The notes beneath the pieces are model-generated. The model saw only the letters and a list, made by a program, of their open reading frames with translations. It made no database searches and was not told where the DNA came from. Source: Polynucleobacter hallstattensis (GTDB taxonomy: Bacteria > Pseudomonadota > Gammaproteobacteria > Burkholderiales > Burkholderiaceae). From it: a DNA stretch of 64,000 bases. Below are positions 40,790-49,462 of this stretch, piece after piece. Numbering within the stretch: the stretch's first letter is position 1; every line of letters starts with the position of its first letter. Location of the stretch: assembly GCF_018881835.1 (NCBI RefSeq), contig NZ_JACVPO010000001.1:1116001-1180000 (forward strand). Direction: 5' to 3'. The position numbers and the translations under genes were made by a program.

Positions 40790-40814
40790 ACAAGTCGGCC
40801 ACGTGCCGACTTGT
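40790..40814 (+). other. Stem-loop in the dnaK-dnaJ intergenic region
   Basis: Perfect 10-bp inverted repeat ACAAGTCGGC / GCCGACTTGT with loop CACGT, 48 bp after the dnaK stop and 27 bp before the dnaJ start. There is no T tract, so a simple terminator is unlikely. It may protect or process the mRNA so that dnaJ is made in lower amount than dnaK. Confidence 0.7.
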
Positions 40815-40841
40815 GTCATTGAGGTTGTTGAGAGGAATTTT

Positions 40842-41972
40842 GTGTCTACAAGTAAACGCGATTATTACGAGGTCCTTGGAGTTGCTAAAGGCGCTAGCGA
40901 TGAGGAGCTAAAAAAAGCTTATCGAAAAATGGCGATGAAGCATCACCCTGATCGCAACCCCGATAGCAAAACAGCAGAAGCGCAATTTAAAGAAGTTAAA
41001 GAGGCTTATGAAACTTTAACGGACCCAAATAAGCGCGCTACATATGATCAGTATGGGCACGCTGGCCTCGATCAATCAGGTGGTTTTGGTGGCGGTGGTT
41101 TTGGCGGTGGCGGTTTCGCTGACGCTTTTGGAGATATCTTTGGCGATATTTTTGGTCAGGGTGGCGGACGTCAGTCAGGACCGCAGGTATATAAAGGCGC
41201 TGATTTACGTTACAACATGGAAATCACTCTCGAGCAAGCTGCCGAGGGTTACACAACTCAAATTCGGGTACCAAGCTGGAGTAATTGCAAGCCGTGTCAT
41301 GGCACTGGTGCTGAACCTGGTAGCAAAGCCGAGAGATGTACTACTTGTGGCGGTCATGGCCAAGTCCGTGTCCAGCAAGGTTTCTTCTCAATGCAGCAAA
41401 CTTGCCCCAAGTGTCGTGGTACGGGCGAATATATTCCGAAGCCATGCAAGACTTGCCATGGCAGCGGTAAACATAAAGAACAAAAGACGCTTGAAATCAA
41501 AATTCCTGCGGGTATTGATGATGGTATGCGTGTGCGCTCCGTTGGAAATGGCGAGCCCGGCGTCAATGGTGGACCATCCGGCGATCTTTATGTAGAAGTG
41601 AGAGTCAAGCCTCATAAAGTGTTTGAGCGTGATGGTAGTGATTTGCATGTTCAGATGCCAATCTCATTTGCAACTGCAACGATTGGTGGGGATATTGAAG
41701 TCCCAACGCTTTCAGGGCGCGTTGAGTTTCCGATTCCTGAGGGTACGCAAACTGGAAAAACATTCCGTTTGCGCAACAAGGGCATTAAAGGTTTGCGCTC
41801 AACTATCGTAGGTGATCTCTTTGTCCACGTCGCGATCGAGACTCCAGTGAAGTTGACTGATGAACAGAAAAAATTACTGCAGAGTTTTGACAATAGCCTC
41901 AAATCGGGTGGCGATAAACATAACCCCCATCAAAAAGGTTGGTTCGACGGCGTAAAAAGTTTTTTTAGTTAA
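40842..41972 (+). CDS. dnaJ: Chaperone DnaJ (Hsp40)
   Basis: Co-chaperone that delivers substrates to DnaK and stimulates its ATPase. The J domain (about 5-70) has the HPD motif in [11 protein letters not shown] Gly/Phe-rich linker ([13 protein letters not shown]) follows. The zinc-binding domain has four CxxCxGxG-type repeats: [24 protein letters not shown] and CKTCHGSG. C-terminal substrate domains end near [11 protein letters not shown]. The start is GTG 40842 (376 aa), with GAGAGGA six bases upstream. An ATG at 40803 is in frame, but its extra residues lie over the stem-loop and do not belong to the family. Confidence 0.97.
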   Translation: MSTSKRDYYEVLGVAKGASDEELKKAYRKMAMKHHPDRNPDSKTAEAQFKEVKEAYETLTDPNKRATYDQYGHAGLDQSGGFGGGGFGGGGFADAFGDIFGDIFGQGGGRQSGPQVYKGADLRYNMEITLEQAAEGYTTQIRVPSWSNCKPCHGTGAEPGSKAERCTTCGGHGQVRVQQGFFSMQQTCPKCRGTGEYIPKPCKTCHGSGKHKEQKTLEIKIPAGIDDGMRVRSVGNGEPGVNGGPSGDLYVEVRVKPHKVFERDGSDLHVQMPISFATATIGGDIEVPTLSGRVEFPIPEGTQTGKTFRLRNKGIKGLRSTIVGDLFVHVAIETPVKLTDEQKKLLQSFDNSLKSGGDKHNPHQKGWFDGVKSFFS

Positions 41973-41986
41973 CTACTAGCTCAGGC

Positions 41987-42802
41987 TTATCCAGCAAAGC
42001 CGTGTTCGGGTCCGGGGAACTTTCCGGATTTCACTTCCCGAACATAGGCTTTGACTGCTGCCTCAATTGAGGCATGTCCATCCATAAAGTTTTTAACAAA
42101 CTTTGGTGGCTTTCCAGGGCTGATGCCCAGCATATCTTGCAATACTAATACTTGACCTGAGCAATTCGCACCTGCACCGATTCCAATGGTAGGAATGGAG
42201 AGTGATTCGGTAATCAGCTTACCCAGTGAGGAGGGGATTGCTTCGAGCACAATCATTTGTGCGCCAGCTTGCTCGCAAGCAATTGCCTGCTCAAGCATGA
42301 GGCTTGCAGCATCTTTCGATTTACCTTGAACCTTATAACCACCTAGGATGTGAACAGACTGTGGCAATAGTCCTAGATGGGCGCAAACAGGAACACTACG
42401 TTCTACTAAATACTGAATGATGTCGATTTGCCAATCGCCACCCTCAAGTTTGACCATGTCAGCACCAGCGCGCATGAGTTCTGCTGCTGAATCTAAGGCT
42501 TGAACGGGGTCACCATAACTGGCAAAAGGTAGGTCAGCAATGATGAATGCATGGGTGTTAGCTCGAGCGACACATTCAGTGTGATAAGCCACATGCTCAA
42601 CAGTTACTGGTGTTGTGCTGGAGTGACCTTGAATCACATTGCCTAAGGAGTCCCCAATCAGGATGGTTTCCACCCCGCTGCGATTTAACAAGGCTGACAT
42701 GGTTGAATCGTATGCCGTCAGCATGGCAATTTTTTCACCCTCAGCACGCATGGCGAGGAGTTTAGAAATCGTAATTGGCTTTTCGCCTTGCAGGTAACCC
42801 AT
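41987..42802 (-). CDS. panB: 3-methyl-2-oxobutanoate hydroxymethyltransferase
   Basis: First committed step of pantothenate synthesis, forming ketopantoate with methylene-tetrahydrofolate. Family blocks are [56 protein letters not shown] and [15 protein letters not shown]. It is 271 aa. It lies 17 bp after folK, a frequent pairing that links folate and pantothenate synthesis. No clear Shine-Dalgarno sequence precedes the ATG; coupling to folK translation may matter. Convergent with dnaJ. Confidence 0.96.
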   Translation of the reverse strand: MGYLQGEKPITISKLLAMRAEGEKIAMLTAYDSTMSALLNRSGVETILIGDSLGNVIQGHSSTTPVTVEHVAYHTECVARANTHAFIIADLPFASYGDPVQALDSAAELMRAGADMVKLEGGDWQIDIIQYLVERSVPVCAHLGLLPQSVHILGGYKVQGKSKDAASLMLEQAIACEQAGAQMIVLEAIPSSLGKLITESLSIPTIGIGAGANCSGQVLVLQDMLGISPGKPPKFVKNFMDGHASIEAAVKAYVREVKSGKFPGPEHGFAG

Positions 42803-42819
42803 GGCGTGAGTTTAATGAA

Positions 42820-43347
42820 TTAATGCGCTGATCGGCTATAAACCTGTTTTTCACCGCAATTACAGTTGCGGCAAGAGAGTTTTTCAATGCGCTGATCGGC
42901 TACCTTAGGCAAATACGCCTTGAGTTCGCCCAAATTGGGTAAAAAGAAATCTGGGGCAATTTCTAGCAAGGGAAGCAGGACAAACGAGCGCTCAATGATT
43001 CTAGGGTGGGGGATTGTAAGTTCGGTATCCGTTTGAGATACACCCTCAAAGGATAGGATATCTAGATCAATCGTTCGGGGTGCGTTAGCGTAAGGACGCT
43101 CGCGCCCAAATTCTTGTTCGACTGCTTGGCACACGTGCAAAAGGCCATAAGGGTTTAATTGCGTTTCAATTTCAATGACTGCATTGATGTAGTCTCCGCC
43201 GGTGGCTTCGAAGGGCGCGCTTTGGTAAAAGCAGCTTTTAGCTAGTATTTGGAGCTCGCAACGCTGCGCGAGGCACACAATCGCATCAGTAATCAGTTGA
43301 CGCGTGTCACCGATATTGCCACCAAATCCAATAAAAGCTCGAGCCAT
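42820..43347 (-). CDS. folK: 2-amino-4-hydroxy-6-hydroxymethyldihydropteridine pyrophosphokinase
   Basis: Pyrophosphorylates the pterin precursor of folate. It has FIGFGGNIGDTRQLI at the start, the pterin-binding loop, ERPYANAPRTIDLDILSF (HPPK signature) and IPHPRIIERSFVLLPLLEIAP. I choose the ATG at 43347 (MARAF, 175 aa), with GGA six bases before it; MSM at 43353 and TTG at 43362 are alternatives. The family fold ends near QRIEKL. The last 18 residues, with CRNCNC, are an extra tail created beside a 17-bp direct repeat (see findings). Confidence 0.93.
   Translation of the reverse strand: MARAFIGFGGNIGDTRQLITDAIVCLAQRCELQILAKSCFYQSAPFEATGGDYINAVIEIETQLNPYGLLHVCQAVEQEFGRERPYANAPRTIDLDILSFEGVSQTDTELTIPHPRIIERSFVLLPLLEIAPDFFLPNLGELKAYLPKVADQRIEKLSCRNCNCGEKQVYSRSAH
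42822..42902. repeat. 17-bp direct repeat pair at the 3' end of folK
   Basis: AATGCGCTGATCGGCTA occurs at 42822-42838 and again at 42886-42902, a 64-bp offset. The two copies are read in different frames within folK. The 47 bp between them contain a 6-bp hairpin (CCGCAA/TTGCGG). Confidence 0.85.
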
Positions 43348-43418
43348 GCTCATTCCAAACAAGAGAGGGGTACAGAAAAACTACTGAAACTACTTTACTG
43401 AATTTTTCTCAAGTCTGC

Positions 43419-44819
43419 TTAGTCTGCTGGAATTTCACTGGGTTCAGCCACTTTGGCTTTTCTACGGCGACGTCGTTTTGTGGGGGAGGCGCTATTGCCA
43501 GTCTCGTTTTTAACGCTCGCCATCAGAGCTTCTTGTTCAGTTGGGTCAGTGGCAATAAAGCTTGTCCACCATTCGCCCAGAGCTGAATTCTTTTCTCCCG
43601 TGGCGCAACGCAGCAGCATAAAGTCATAACCTGCTCTAAAACGTGGAGATTCAATCAGGCGATAAGGGTAGCGTCCAACACGCTTTTCAAAGCGGGGCTG
43701 CATGGACCAGATTTCCCGCATATCACTCTCGAAGCGACGCTGAATTACCATGCCGCTGCTTTGGCTGGCAATGGTCTCATCCATGGCGTCATGTAGTGCA
43801 GGAATGTTAGAAATCCCTTTGGCGATATTCTTTTTCCAATTGCTGAGCAGATCTGGCCAAAGTAGGGTGGCAAACAAGAAGCCCGCCGAAACACTTTTGC
43901 CCGATTGAATACGTTGATCGGTATTGGCAAGGGCAAGACGAACAAAATCATTTGCTTCTTTAGAGTCTGCACTCTGATCCAAGATGTGATCCAGTAAGGG
44001 CAGGAGGCCGTGATGGAGCCCCGCGTCCTTAAGACCTTGAATCGCAGCCCATGAGTAACCAGACATGAGTAGCTTGAGAATTTCATCAAAGAGGCGAGCA
44101 GAAGGTACATCGTGAATCAATTTACCTAATTTGGCGATGGGTGCGCGCGTTGCTGCGTCTAAGGTAAAGCCGGTCTTGGCTGCAAAGCGAATGGCGCGCA
44201 GCATCCGAATCGGATCTTCACGATAGCGCTTAGCCGGGTCACCAATCATGCGCAATGTCTTCTTCTGCATATCAGCCATACCGCCGTGATAGTCGAGTAC
44301 GGTTTCAGTAGCAGGGTCGTAGTACATCGCATTGATACTGAAATCTCTGCGTGCAGCATCTTCATGCTGGCTGCCCCAGACGTTATCGCGCAAGATGCGG
44401 CCATTTTCTGCTACATGCTCGCCAGCGTTCTCTAGTAGAGCTCTAAAGGTAGATACCTCAATAATTTCAGGTTGGCCTTTACCAAAGAAAGTGACATGCA
44501 CAATCTGAAAGCGACGACCAATGAGGCGTGCCTTGCGAAATAGTTTTTGTACCTGCTCTGGGGTGGCATTGGTTGCCACATCGAAGTCCTTGGGACCGAT
44601 GCCTAAAGCTAAATCTCGTACGGCGCCACCCACAATAAATGCATCATAACCAGCCTGCTGCAATGTTTGAGTTACCTTCACAGCATTTTTAGAAAGTAAA
44701 TCTGGGTCAATGCGGTGAGTTTTTTTAGGGACTCGTTTCGGCGCACCAGAGGTATGGACTGCAGTATGTCGGATCATCGGATCACGACGCAAAATGCGTT
44801 TAATAAATTTGGTAATCAT
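43419..44819 (-). CDS. pcnB: Poly(A) polymerase I
   Basis: Adds 3' poly(A) tails that mark RNAs for decay. The class II nucleotidyltransferase core is clear: FIVGGAVRDLALGIGPKDFD with the DxD pair, TPEQVQKLFRKARLIGRRFQ, and ARRDFSINAMYYDP. The RNA-binding helical region follows, and the C-terminus is strongly basic (PTKRRRRRKAKV), as in E. coli PcnB, which separates it from CCA-adding enzymes. It is 466 aa. Its start overlaps the preceding HAD gene by four bases, and folK follows after 71 bp. Confidence 0.94.
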   Translation of the reverse strand: MITKFIKRILRRDPMIRHTAVHTSGAPKRVPKKTHRIDPDLLSKNAVKVTQTLQQAGYDAFIVGGAVRDLALGIGPKDFDVATNATPEQVQKLFRKARLIGRRFQIVHVTFFGKGQPEIIEVSTFRALLENAGEHVAENGRILRDNVWGSQHEDAARRDFSINAMYYDPATETVLDYHGGMADMQKKTLRMIGDPAKRYREDPIRMLRAIRFAAKTGFTLDAATRAPIAKLGKLIHDVPSARLFDEILKLLMSGYSWAAIQGLKDAGLHHGLLPLLDHILDQSADSKEANDFVRLALANTDQRIQSGKSVSAGFLFATLLWPDLLSNWKKNIAKGISNIPALHDAMDETIASQSSGMVIQRRFESDMREIWSMQPRFEKRVGRYPYRLIESPRFRAGYDFMLLRCATGEKNSALGEWWTSFIATDPTEQEALMASVKNETGNSASPTKRRRRRKAKVAEPSEIPAD

Positions 44820-45496
44820 GCAAACAGTTCAAGTATGGGCCACTGACGTTTTAAGGCTTCATCACGTAGGCGAGCATCTGGATTGGTGGCAACAGGATTG
44901 CTCACTTTTTCAAGGAGAGGTAAATCGTTCATCGAGTCTGAATAAAAATAGCTTTGTGGCAACCCATCGAATGCTAGATTTTGAGTAGCAAGCCAATCAT
45001 GAACTCGTTGAATTTTGCCCTCCCGAAAACTCGGAATCCCCTTAACTTCACCTGTGAAATCGGCGAAAGGCTGATCTCCCACAGTGGCAGGTTCAGTAGC
45101 TACCAGATGTTCGATGCCAAAACTTTCTACGATTGGGCGAGTAACAAAGCTATTGGTTGCAGTCACAACACAGCAAAGATCGCCAGCATCTTGGTGGCGC
45201 TTCACGAGGTCAAGCGCCTGTTGACGGAGCTGGCCTGTAATGACCTCTTGCATAAAGGCATCATGCCATTCTTTGAGCTGTGCGCGAGAATGTTCGGAGA
45301 GTGGCTTTAATGCAAAGCGTAGGAACTCTTGGATGTTGAGCTTTCCATCTTTGTAATCTTGATAAAAGCGTTCATTTTGCTGCGCATAGTACTTCCTATC
45401 GACTACACCAATGCGCGCCAAGAACTGACCCCATTCGTAATCGCTATCGCAGGGGAGAAGAGTGTGATCTAAATCGAACAGTGCTAATTGAGTCAT
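44816..45496 (-). CDS. HAD-IB family phosphatase (SerB-like)
   Basis: A 226-aa haloacid dehalogenase-type hydrolase. Motif I is FDLDHTLLPCDSDYEW with the nucleophile Asp, motif II lies in VVTATNSFV, and motif IV in YFYSDSMNDLPLLE. A helical cap lies between motifs I and II. The arrangement fits the HAD-IB group near phosphoserine phosphatase and histidinol phosphatase, but the substrate is not evident. It lies between hda (6 bp upstream) and pcnB (4-bp overlap), so it is made with RNA- and replication-control proteins. Confidence 0.87.
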   Translation of the reverse strand: MTQLALFDLDHTLLPCDSDYEWGQFLARIGVVDRKYYAQQNERFYQDYKDGKLNIQEFLRFALKPLSEHSRAQLKEWHDAFMQEVITGQLRQQALDLVKRHQDAGDLCCVVTATNSFVTRPIVESFGIEHLVATEPATVGDQPFADFTGEVKGIPSFREGKIQRVHDWLATQNLAFDGLPQSYFYSDSMNDLPLLEKVSNPVATNPDARLRDEALKRQWPILELFA

Positions 45497-45502
45497 TAAT
45501 AT

Positions 45503-46261
45503 TTATTTAGGCTGCAAGAGCTCTCTAACGAGGGGCAAGGTGACAGCGCGTTTTGTTTCTAGTGAGTAAGCATCTAAAGCATCAATCAATGCCATCAGGC
45601 TGGGCATATCTCGATAAAAGCGATTTAGCAACCAAGGCAATACATCTGACGATAAAACCAAGCCGCGCGCTTGCGCAGCTTGCTGTAAGGCTTCTATTTT
45701 CTCATCATCGCCCAAAAGATGGGTTTGAAAGACCAAGCCCCATCCCAGTCGGGTGCGCAGGTCTTCTCTCAGTCTTAATGCACCAGGGGCAGCATTACCT
45801 GCCATGAAAATATGTATTGCTTCACTACCCTGAATGGCATTCAGGATACGAAATAAGGAGGCTACGAGGCGTTCATCAAGTCGATCTACGTCATCAACGG
45901 TAATAACTGAGGGTGCAGCACTGGAGCAAAGAGCAGGCAGATTTTCCTCCAGACTCACCCAAGAAATGGGTTCATTGGGAGTTAGGGGGAAGTGCTTCAA
46001 GCCTAATGGCTGAGCAGCATTGCCGATTGCACCGAGTAAGTGGGTGCGACCAGAGCCTTCTGGCCCCCACCAATAGATCCAGCGTTCATTGAGAGGGTTC
46101 TCACTGGCTAATCTTGGGGTATTCATTTCCCAGGATTTAGCTATAGTCAATAAAGTAGAGTACAGCGCTAGATTTTCTCCGGCTAAAAAATTACTTAAGC
46201 TGGGTTTGGGTGTGTGACCGATATCGAGTGCAAACTGTCTTGGTAGTGATGGACTATTCAT
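45503..46261 (-). CDS. hda: DnaA regulatory inactivator Hda (DnaA-like ATPase)
   Basis: Clamp-bound AAA+ protein that triggers ATP hydrolysis by DnaA after initiation. The N-terminal QFALDIG is a plausible beta-clamp-binding motif. The AAA+ core has a Walker A variant GPEGSGRTHLL, Walker B-like VITVDDVDRL, and a sensor segment LREDLRTRLGWGLVFQ. It is 252 aa and lacks the DnaA DNA-binding domain IV. It is 12 bp after the perM-like gene. Proteins of this set are also called HdaA/DnaA-like; assignment to Hda is by length and motifs. Confidence 0.9.
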   Translation of the reverse strand: MNSPSLPRQFALDIGHTPKPSLSNFLAGENLALYSTLLTIAKSWEMNTPRLASENPLNERWIYWWGPEGSGRTHLLGAIGNAAQPLGLKHFPLTPNEPISWVSLEENLPALCSSAAPSVITVDDVDRLDERLVASLFRILNAIQGSEAIHIFMAGNAAPGALRLREDLRTRLGWGLVFQTHLLGDDEKIEALQQAAQARGLVLSSDVLPWLLNRFYRDMPSLMALIDALDAYSLETKRAVTLPLVRELLQPK

Positions 46262-46273
46262 TGCTGCAGTAAT

Positions 46274-47263
46274 TTACTTTTGGTACCACGGACATTGGGT
46301 GTAGCGTGTCCAGCCATATTGCAAAAGCACCAAACCAACTGCGCTGATAGGTAATGCGAGTAGGACACCAAAGAAACCAAATAATTTTCCAAATAACAGT
46401 AATGCAAAGAGCACGGCAACGGGGTGCAAGCCAATTCGTTCACCCACTAGGCGTGGCGTGAGAAAGAAGCCCTCAATAAATTGACCTAGTCCATACAGCA
46501 CTAGGACTCCAATAATGGCGCCACCAGGCCCAAATTGCAAAAGGGCCGCAAGGACTGCTAGAGTAAAGCCCAGGGTAATGCCGATATAGGGAATCACAAT
46601 CATCAGCGCAGTAAAGACGCCTAAGGCGACCGCACCTTGAACCCCAATGATGCTTAAGCCTACGCTGTAGAAAACGGACATGATCGAAATCACAATCAGC
46701 ATGCCCCGGAGGTATTGCGAGAGTAAGCCATCAGCATGCATTGCGAGGTGGTGGACCGTATCTTGTGCGCGGACCGGAACAATCGTTCTAACGAGTTTGA
46801 AAAAATGGTTCCAGTCGATCAACAAATAAAACATGACAAACAAGATCAGAACCGCATTAACGAATCCTGCAATAACCGAGCTGCCTGACATCAGCACAGT
46901 CTCCAAGGTGGAGGACATGAGCGCATCGGAATTGTCGTTAAGGTGCGTGGTAATTTTTTGAGTCGCACTGGATTTAAGCGTGCCCCAATCCACATCAATA
47001 TGAAATTCACTCAACTTGGGGCCAAGCCAGGCTTGCGTATTTTGGAGCCAAGTCGGAAATTGAGCCTTAATTAGGGGGATTTCGGTTTTGAGGAGAGTAA
47101 TAAATAGAGTCAGTATTAAAAATACGACAAGCAGGCCAAAAATCATGGCAATCCCAGCGGCCGCTGCGCGGGGTAGGCGATGCCTCTCAAGCCACAAGCA
47201 AACTGGGCGCAAGGCATAAGCCAGAATAAATGCAGTCAGAAAAGGGGTAAAAATTTCAGCCAT
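46274..47263 (-). CDS. AI-2E/PerM-family membrane transporter
   Basis: A multi-spanning membrane protein of 329 aa. Hydrophobic helices are visible near 5-20, 35-65, 140-160, 195-260 and 280-320, with the family segment ILFVMFYLLIDW and a C-terminal FGVLLALPISAVGLVLL. Family members have varied proposed roles, from permease to ion antiport, and no substrate can be read here. The protein begins at MAEIFTPFLTAFILAYALRP; most relatives carry another helix before this point (see findings). An in-frame stop lies seven codons upstream of the ATG. First gene of the block leading to hda; divergent from purM. Confidence 0.85.
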   Translation of the reverse strand: MAEIFTPFLTAFILAYALRPVCLWLERHRLPRAAAAGIAMIFGLLVVFLILTLFITLLKTEIPLIKAQFPTWLQNTQAWLGPKLSEFHIDVDWGTLKSSATQKITTHLNDNSDALMSSTLETVLMSGSSVIAGFVNAVLILFVMFYLLIDWNHFFKLVRTIVPVRAQDTVHHLAMHADGLLSQYLRGMLIVISIMSVFYSVGLSIIGVQGAVALGVFTALMIVIPYIGITLGFTLAVLAALLQFGPGGAIIGVLVLYGLGQFIEGFFLTPRLVGERIGLHPVAVLFALLLFGKLFGFFGVLLALPISAVGLVLLQYGWTRYTQCPWYQK

Positions 47264-47336
47264 CGTCCTCGAATCCTCTAGAATTCAATGATTCTACCGA
47301 CCAAGTAGCGTTTTTTACTAATCTTCTATCTCTGCC

Positions 47337-48389
47337 ATGAACTCATCTACCGATTCTTCCTCAAAAGGCCTTTCCTACCGTGACGCAGGTGTCGATATCG
47401 ATGCTGGTGATGACTTGGTGGATCGTATTAAGCCTTTAGCCAAGAAAACCATGCGTGAAGGCGTGCTAGCGGGGATTGGTGGCTTTGGTGCCCTGTTTGA
47501 GGTCCCAAAACGCTACAAAGAGCCAGTTTTGGTATCCGGTACTGATGGGGTTGGTACCAAGCTCAGATTGGCCTTTGAGTGGAATCGTCACGATACGATC
47601 GGCCAGGATTTGGTGGCGATGAGCGTGAATGACATTTTGGTGCAAGGTGCTGAACCCCTCTTTTTCTTGGACTACTTCGCTTGCGGCAAGCTCACTGTCG
47701 ACACTGCAGCCACTGTCGTTGGCGGAATAGCGACTGGATGCGAGTTATCTGGTTGTGCACTGATCGGTGGTGAAACTGCTGAGATGCCCGGTATGTATCC
47801 TCCAGGTGAATACGATCTAGCCGGCTTTGCTGTTGGTGCAGTTGAAAAATCTAAAATTATTACTGGTGCAACGATTGCCCCAGGAGATGTGGTCTTGGCA
47901 ATTGCTTCTAGTGGCGCACATTCCAATGGCTATTCACTAGTCCGTAAAATTATTGAGCGTGCCGGAGCCAAGCCAACTGATGATTTGGGCGGCCGACCTT
48001 TGGGTGATGTCGTAATGGCTCCGACACAAATTTATGTCAAGCCATTACTAAAGTTGATCAATGAAATCAATGTGAAGGGCATGGCCCACATCACTGGCGG
48101 TGGCTTAGTGGATAACGTGCCACGCGTACTGCCAGAAAATATTCAAGCAGTATTGCATCGCGATAGCTGGCAAATGCCAGAACTATTCCGTTGGCTACAA
48201 ATGAAGGGTGGCGTAGCCGATGCGGAAATGGTGCGCGTATTTAACTGCGGTATTGGTATGGTAGTAATTGTGTCTACTGATCAAGCTGATGCTGCAATCC
48301 AATCTCTCAAGGCTGAGGGTTTACATGCTTGGACAGTTGGTGAAGTTGTAGAGCGTCCTGCTGGCGCACCACAAACTATCGTTATTTAA
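47337..48389 (+). CDS. purM: Phosphoribosylformylglycinamidine cyclo-ligase
   Basis: AIR synthetase of purine synthesis. Family blocks: [88 protein letters not shown] and [18 protein letters not shown]. It is 350 aa. The first nine residues are Ser-rich, as is common. It is a single-gene unit, divergent from the perM-like gene across 73 bp and convergent with miaA. Confidence 0.97.
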   Translation: MNSSTDSSSKGLSYRDAGVDIDAGDDLVDRIKPLAKKTMREGVLAGIGGFGALFEVPKRYKEPVLVSGTDGVGTKLRLAFEWNRHDTIGQDLVAMSVNDILVQGAEPLFFLDYFACGKLTVDTAATVVGGIATGCELSGCALIGGETAEMPGMYPPGEYDLAGFAVGAVEKSKIITGATIAPGDVVLAIASSGAHSNGYSLVRKIIERAGAKPTDDLGGRPLGDVVMAPTQIYVKPLLKLINEINVKGMAHITGGGLVDNVPRVLPENIQAVLHRDSWQMPELFRWLQMKGGVADAEMVRVFNCGIGMVVIVSTDQADAAIQSLKAEGLHAWTVGEVVERPAGAPQTIVI

Positions 48390-48403
48390 TACTCAGTAAA
48401 AAC

Positions 48404-49408
48404 CTATTGATTTAGGCTTTGCTTGCAATACTCAAGGGCCGCGTTTAACTCAGTTGGGTTGAACGGGTCAAATGTTTTTCTTCCAGCAATCGCGCGCAAC
48501 CAAGTTAATTGTCGTTTGCCAAGCTGCCGAGTAGCTGCCAGTGCCTTGTAGCGCATTTCGGCTTGGTCTACTTCACCAGATAAATATTCCCAGACTTGAC
48601 GATAACCCACCGAGCGAATGGCGGGCAGATCACCATGCAGATCAGGATTTTTTCTCAATAGTGCAACTTCTTCTAATAATCCTCCAGTAAGCATCTCATC
48701 AAACCGTTTTTCTAAGTTCTGATGCAAGCGGGAGCGATCACTTGGCTCTAATGAAATGAGATTAATCCATTCTGGAATAGCCGACCCTTCCCTACCATCT
48801 TCGCTTGGTGAATCTGCCAGCAGTTCGGACATCGGCTTGCCCGTAATTTCATAAACTTCTAAAGCACGTTGTACTCGTTGAGAATCATTGGGCTGTAAAC
48901 GCGCGGCAGTCATGGGGTCAACTTGAGCTAATTTAGCGTGCATCGCAGGCCAGCCAATTGCTTTGCCTTTCTGATCGAGGCAGGCTCGGATTTCTGGGTC
49001 TGCTGGCGGTAGAGATGAGAGGCCATATGCCCAGGCTCGCCAGTACAACATCGTGCCACCCACTACAACGGGAATATTTCCCCGATCACGAATTTCCTCG
49101 CTTAGCCGCTTGGCATCATTTGCAAAGCGCGCGGCTGAATAGGATTCAGTGGGTTCCAAGATATCGATGAGGTGATGCTGAACAGCAGCTTGCTCAGCCT
49201 GAGTGGGTTTAGCGCTACCAATATCTAATCCGCGATAGACCAGTGCGGAGTCCATACTAATTAATTCAATAGTCTGGCCTATGGATTTGGCATGTTTAGC
49301 CAATGCCATCGCGAGATGGGTTTTGCCTGCGCCCGTGGGGCCAACAATACAAAGTATGGGTGGCTGATGAGGTAAATGCGTAGGCTGAATGTGAGGTTCA
49401 GTTTGCAT
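48404..49408 (-). CDS. miaA: tRNA dimethylallyltransferase
   Basis: Isopentenylates A37 of tRNAs that read UNN codons. The P-loop GPTGAGKTHLA is at about 23-33, with ELISMDSALVYRGLDIGSAKP, the substrate segment VVGGTMLYWRA and the C-terminal KRQLTWLR. It is 334 aa. It starts at ATG 49408, five bases after a perfect TATAAT on the same strand, and no Shine-Dalgarno sequence lies between. Downstream of murJ and the transglutaminase-like gene, from which it is separated by 54 bp. Confidence 0.95.
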   Translation of the reverse strand: MQTEPHIQPTHLPHQPPILCIVGPTGAGKTHLAMALAKHAKSIGQTIELISMDSALVYRGLDIGSAKPTQAEQAAVQHHLIDILEPTESYSAARFANDAKRLSEEIRDRGNIPVVVGGTMLYWRAWAYGLSSLPPADPEIRACLDQKGKAIGWPAMHAKLAQVDPMTAARLQPNDSQRVQRALEVYEITGKPMSELLADSPSEDGREGSAIPEWINLISLEPSDRSRLHQNLEKRFDEMLTGGLLEEVALLRKNPDLHGDLPAIRSVGYRQVWEYLSGEVDQAEMRYKALAATRQLGKRQLTWLRAIAGRKTFDPFNPTELNAALEYCKQSLNQ

Positions 49409-49462
49409 ACCCCATTATAAGAATGAAATAAGCAAGCACTATTGAGATTGAGTGCGCCCTGC

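Noticed and set aside
40803..40841. ATG start for dnaJ inside the stem-loop
   Set aside because: The GTG at 40842 has a strong Shine-Dalgarno sequence and the normal DnaJ N-terminus.
41080..41115. Short GGTGGCGGTTTT-like repeats
   Set aside because: They encode the Gly/Phe-rich linker of DnaJ and need no other explanation.
48390..48418. CCTA/TAGG inverted repeat between purM and miaA
   Set aside because: A four-base stem is too short to support a terminator.
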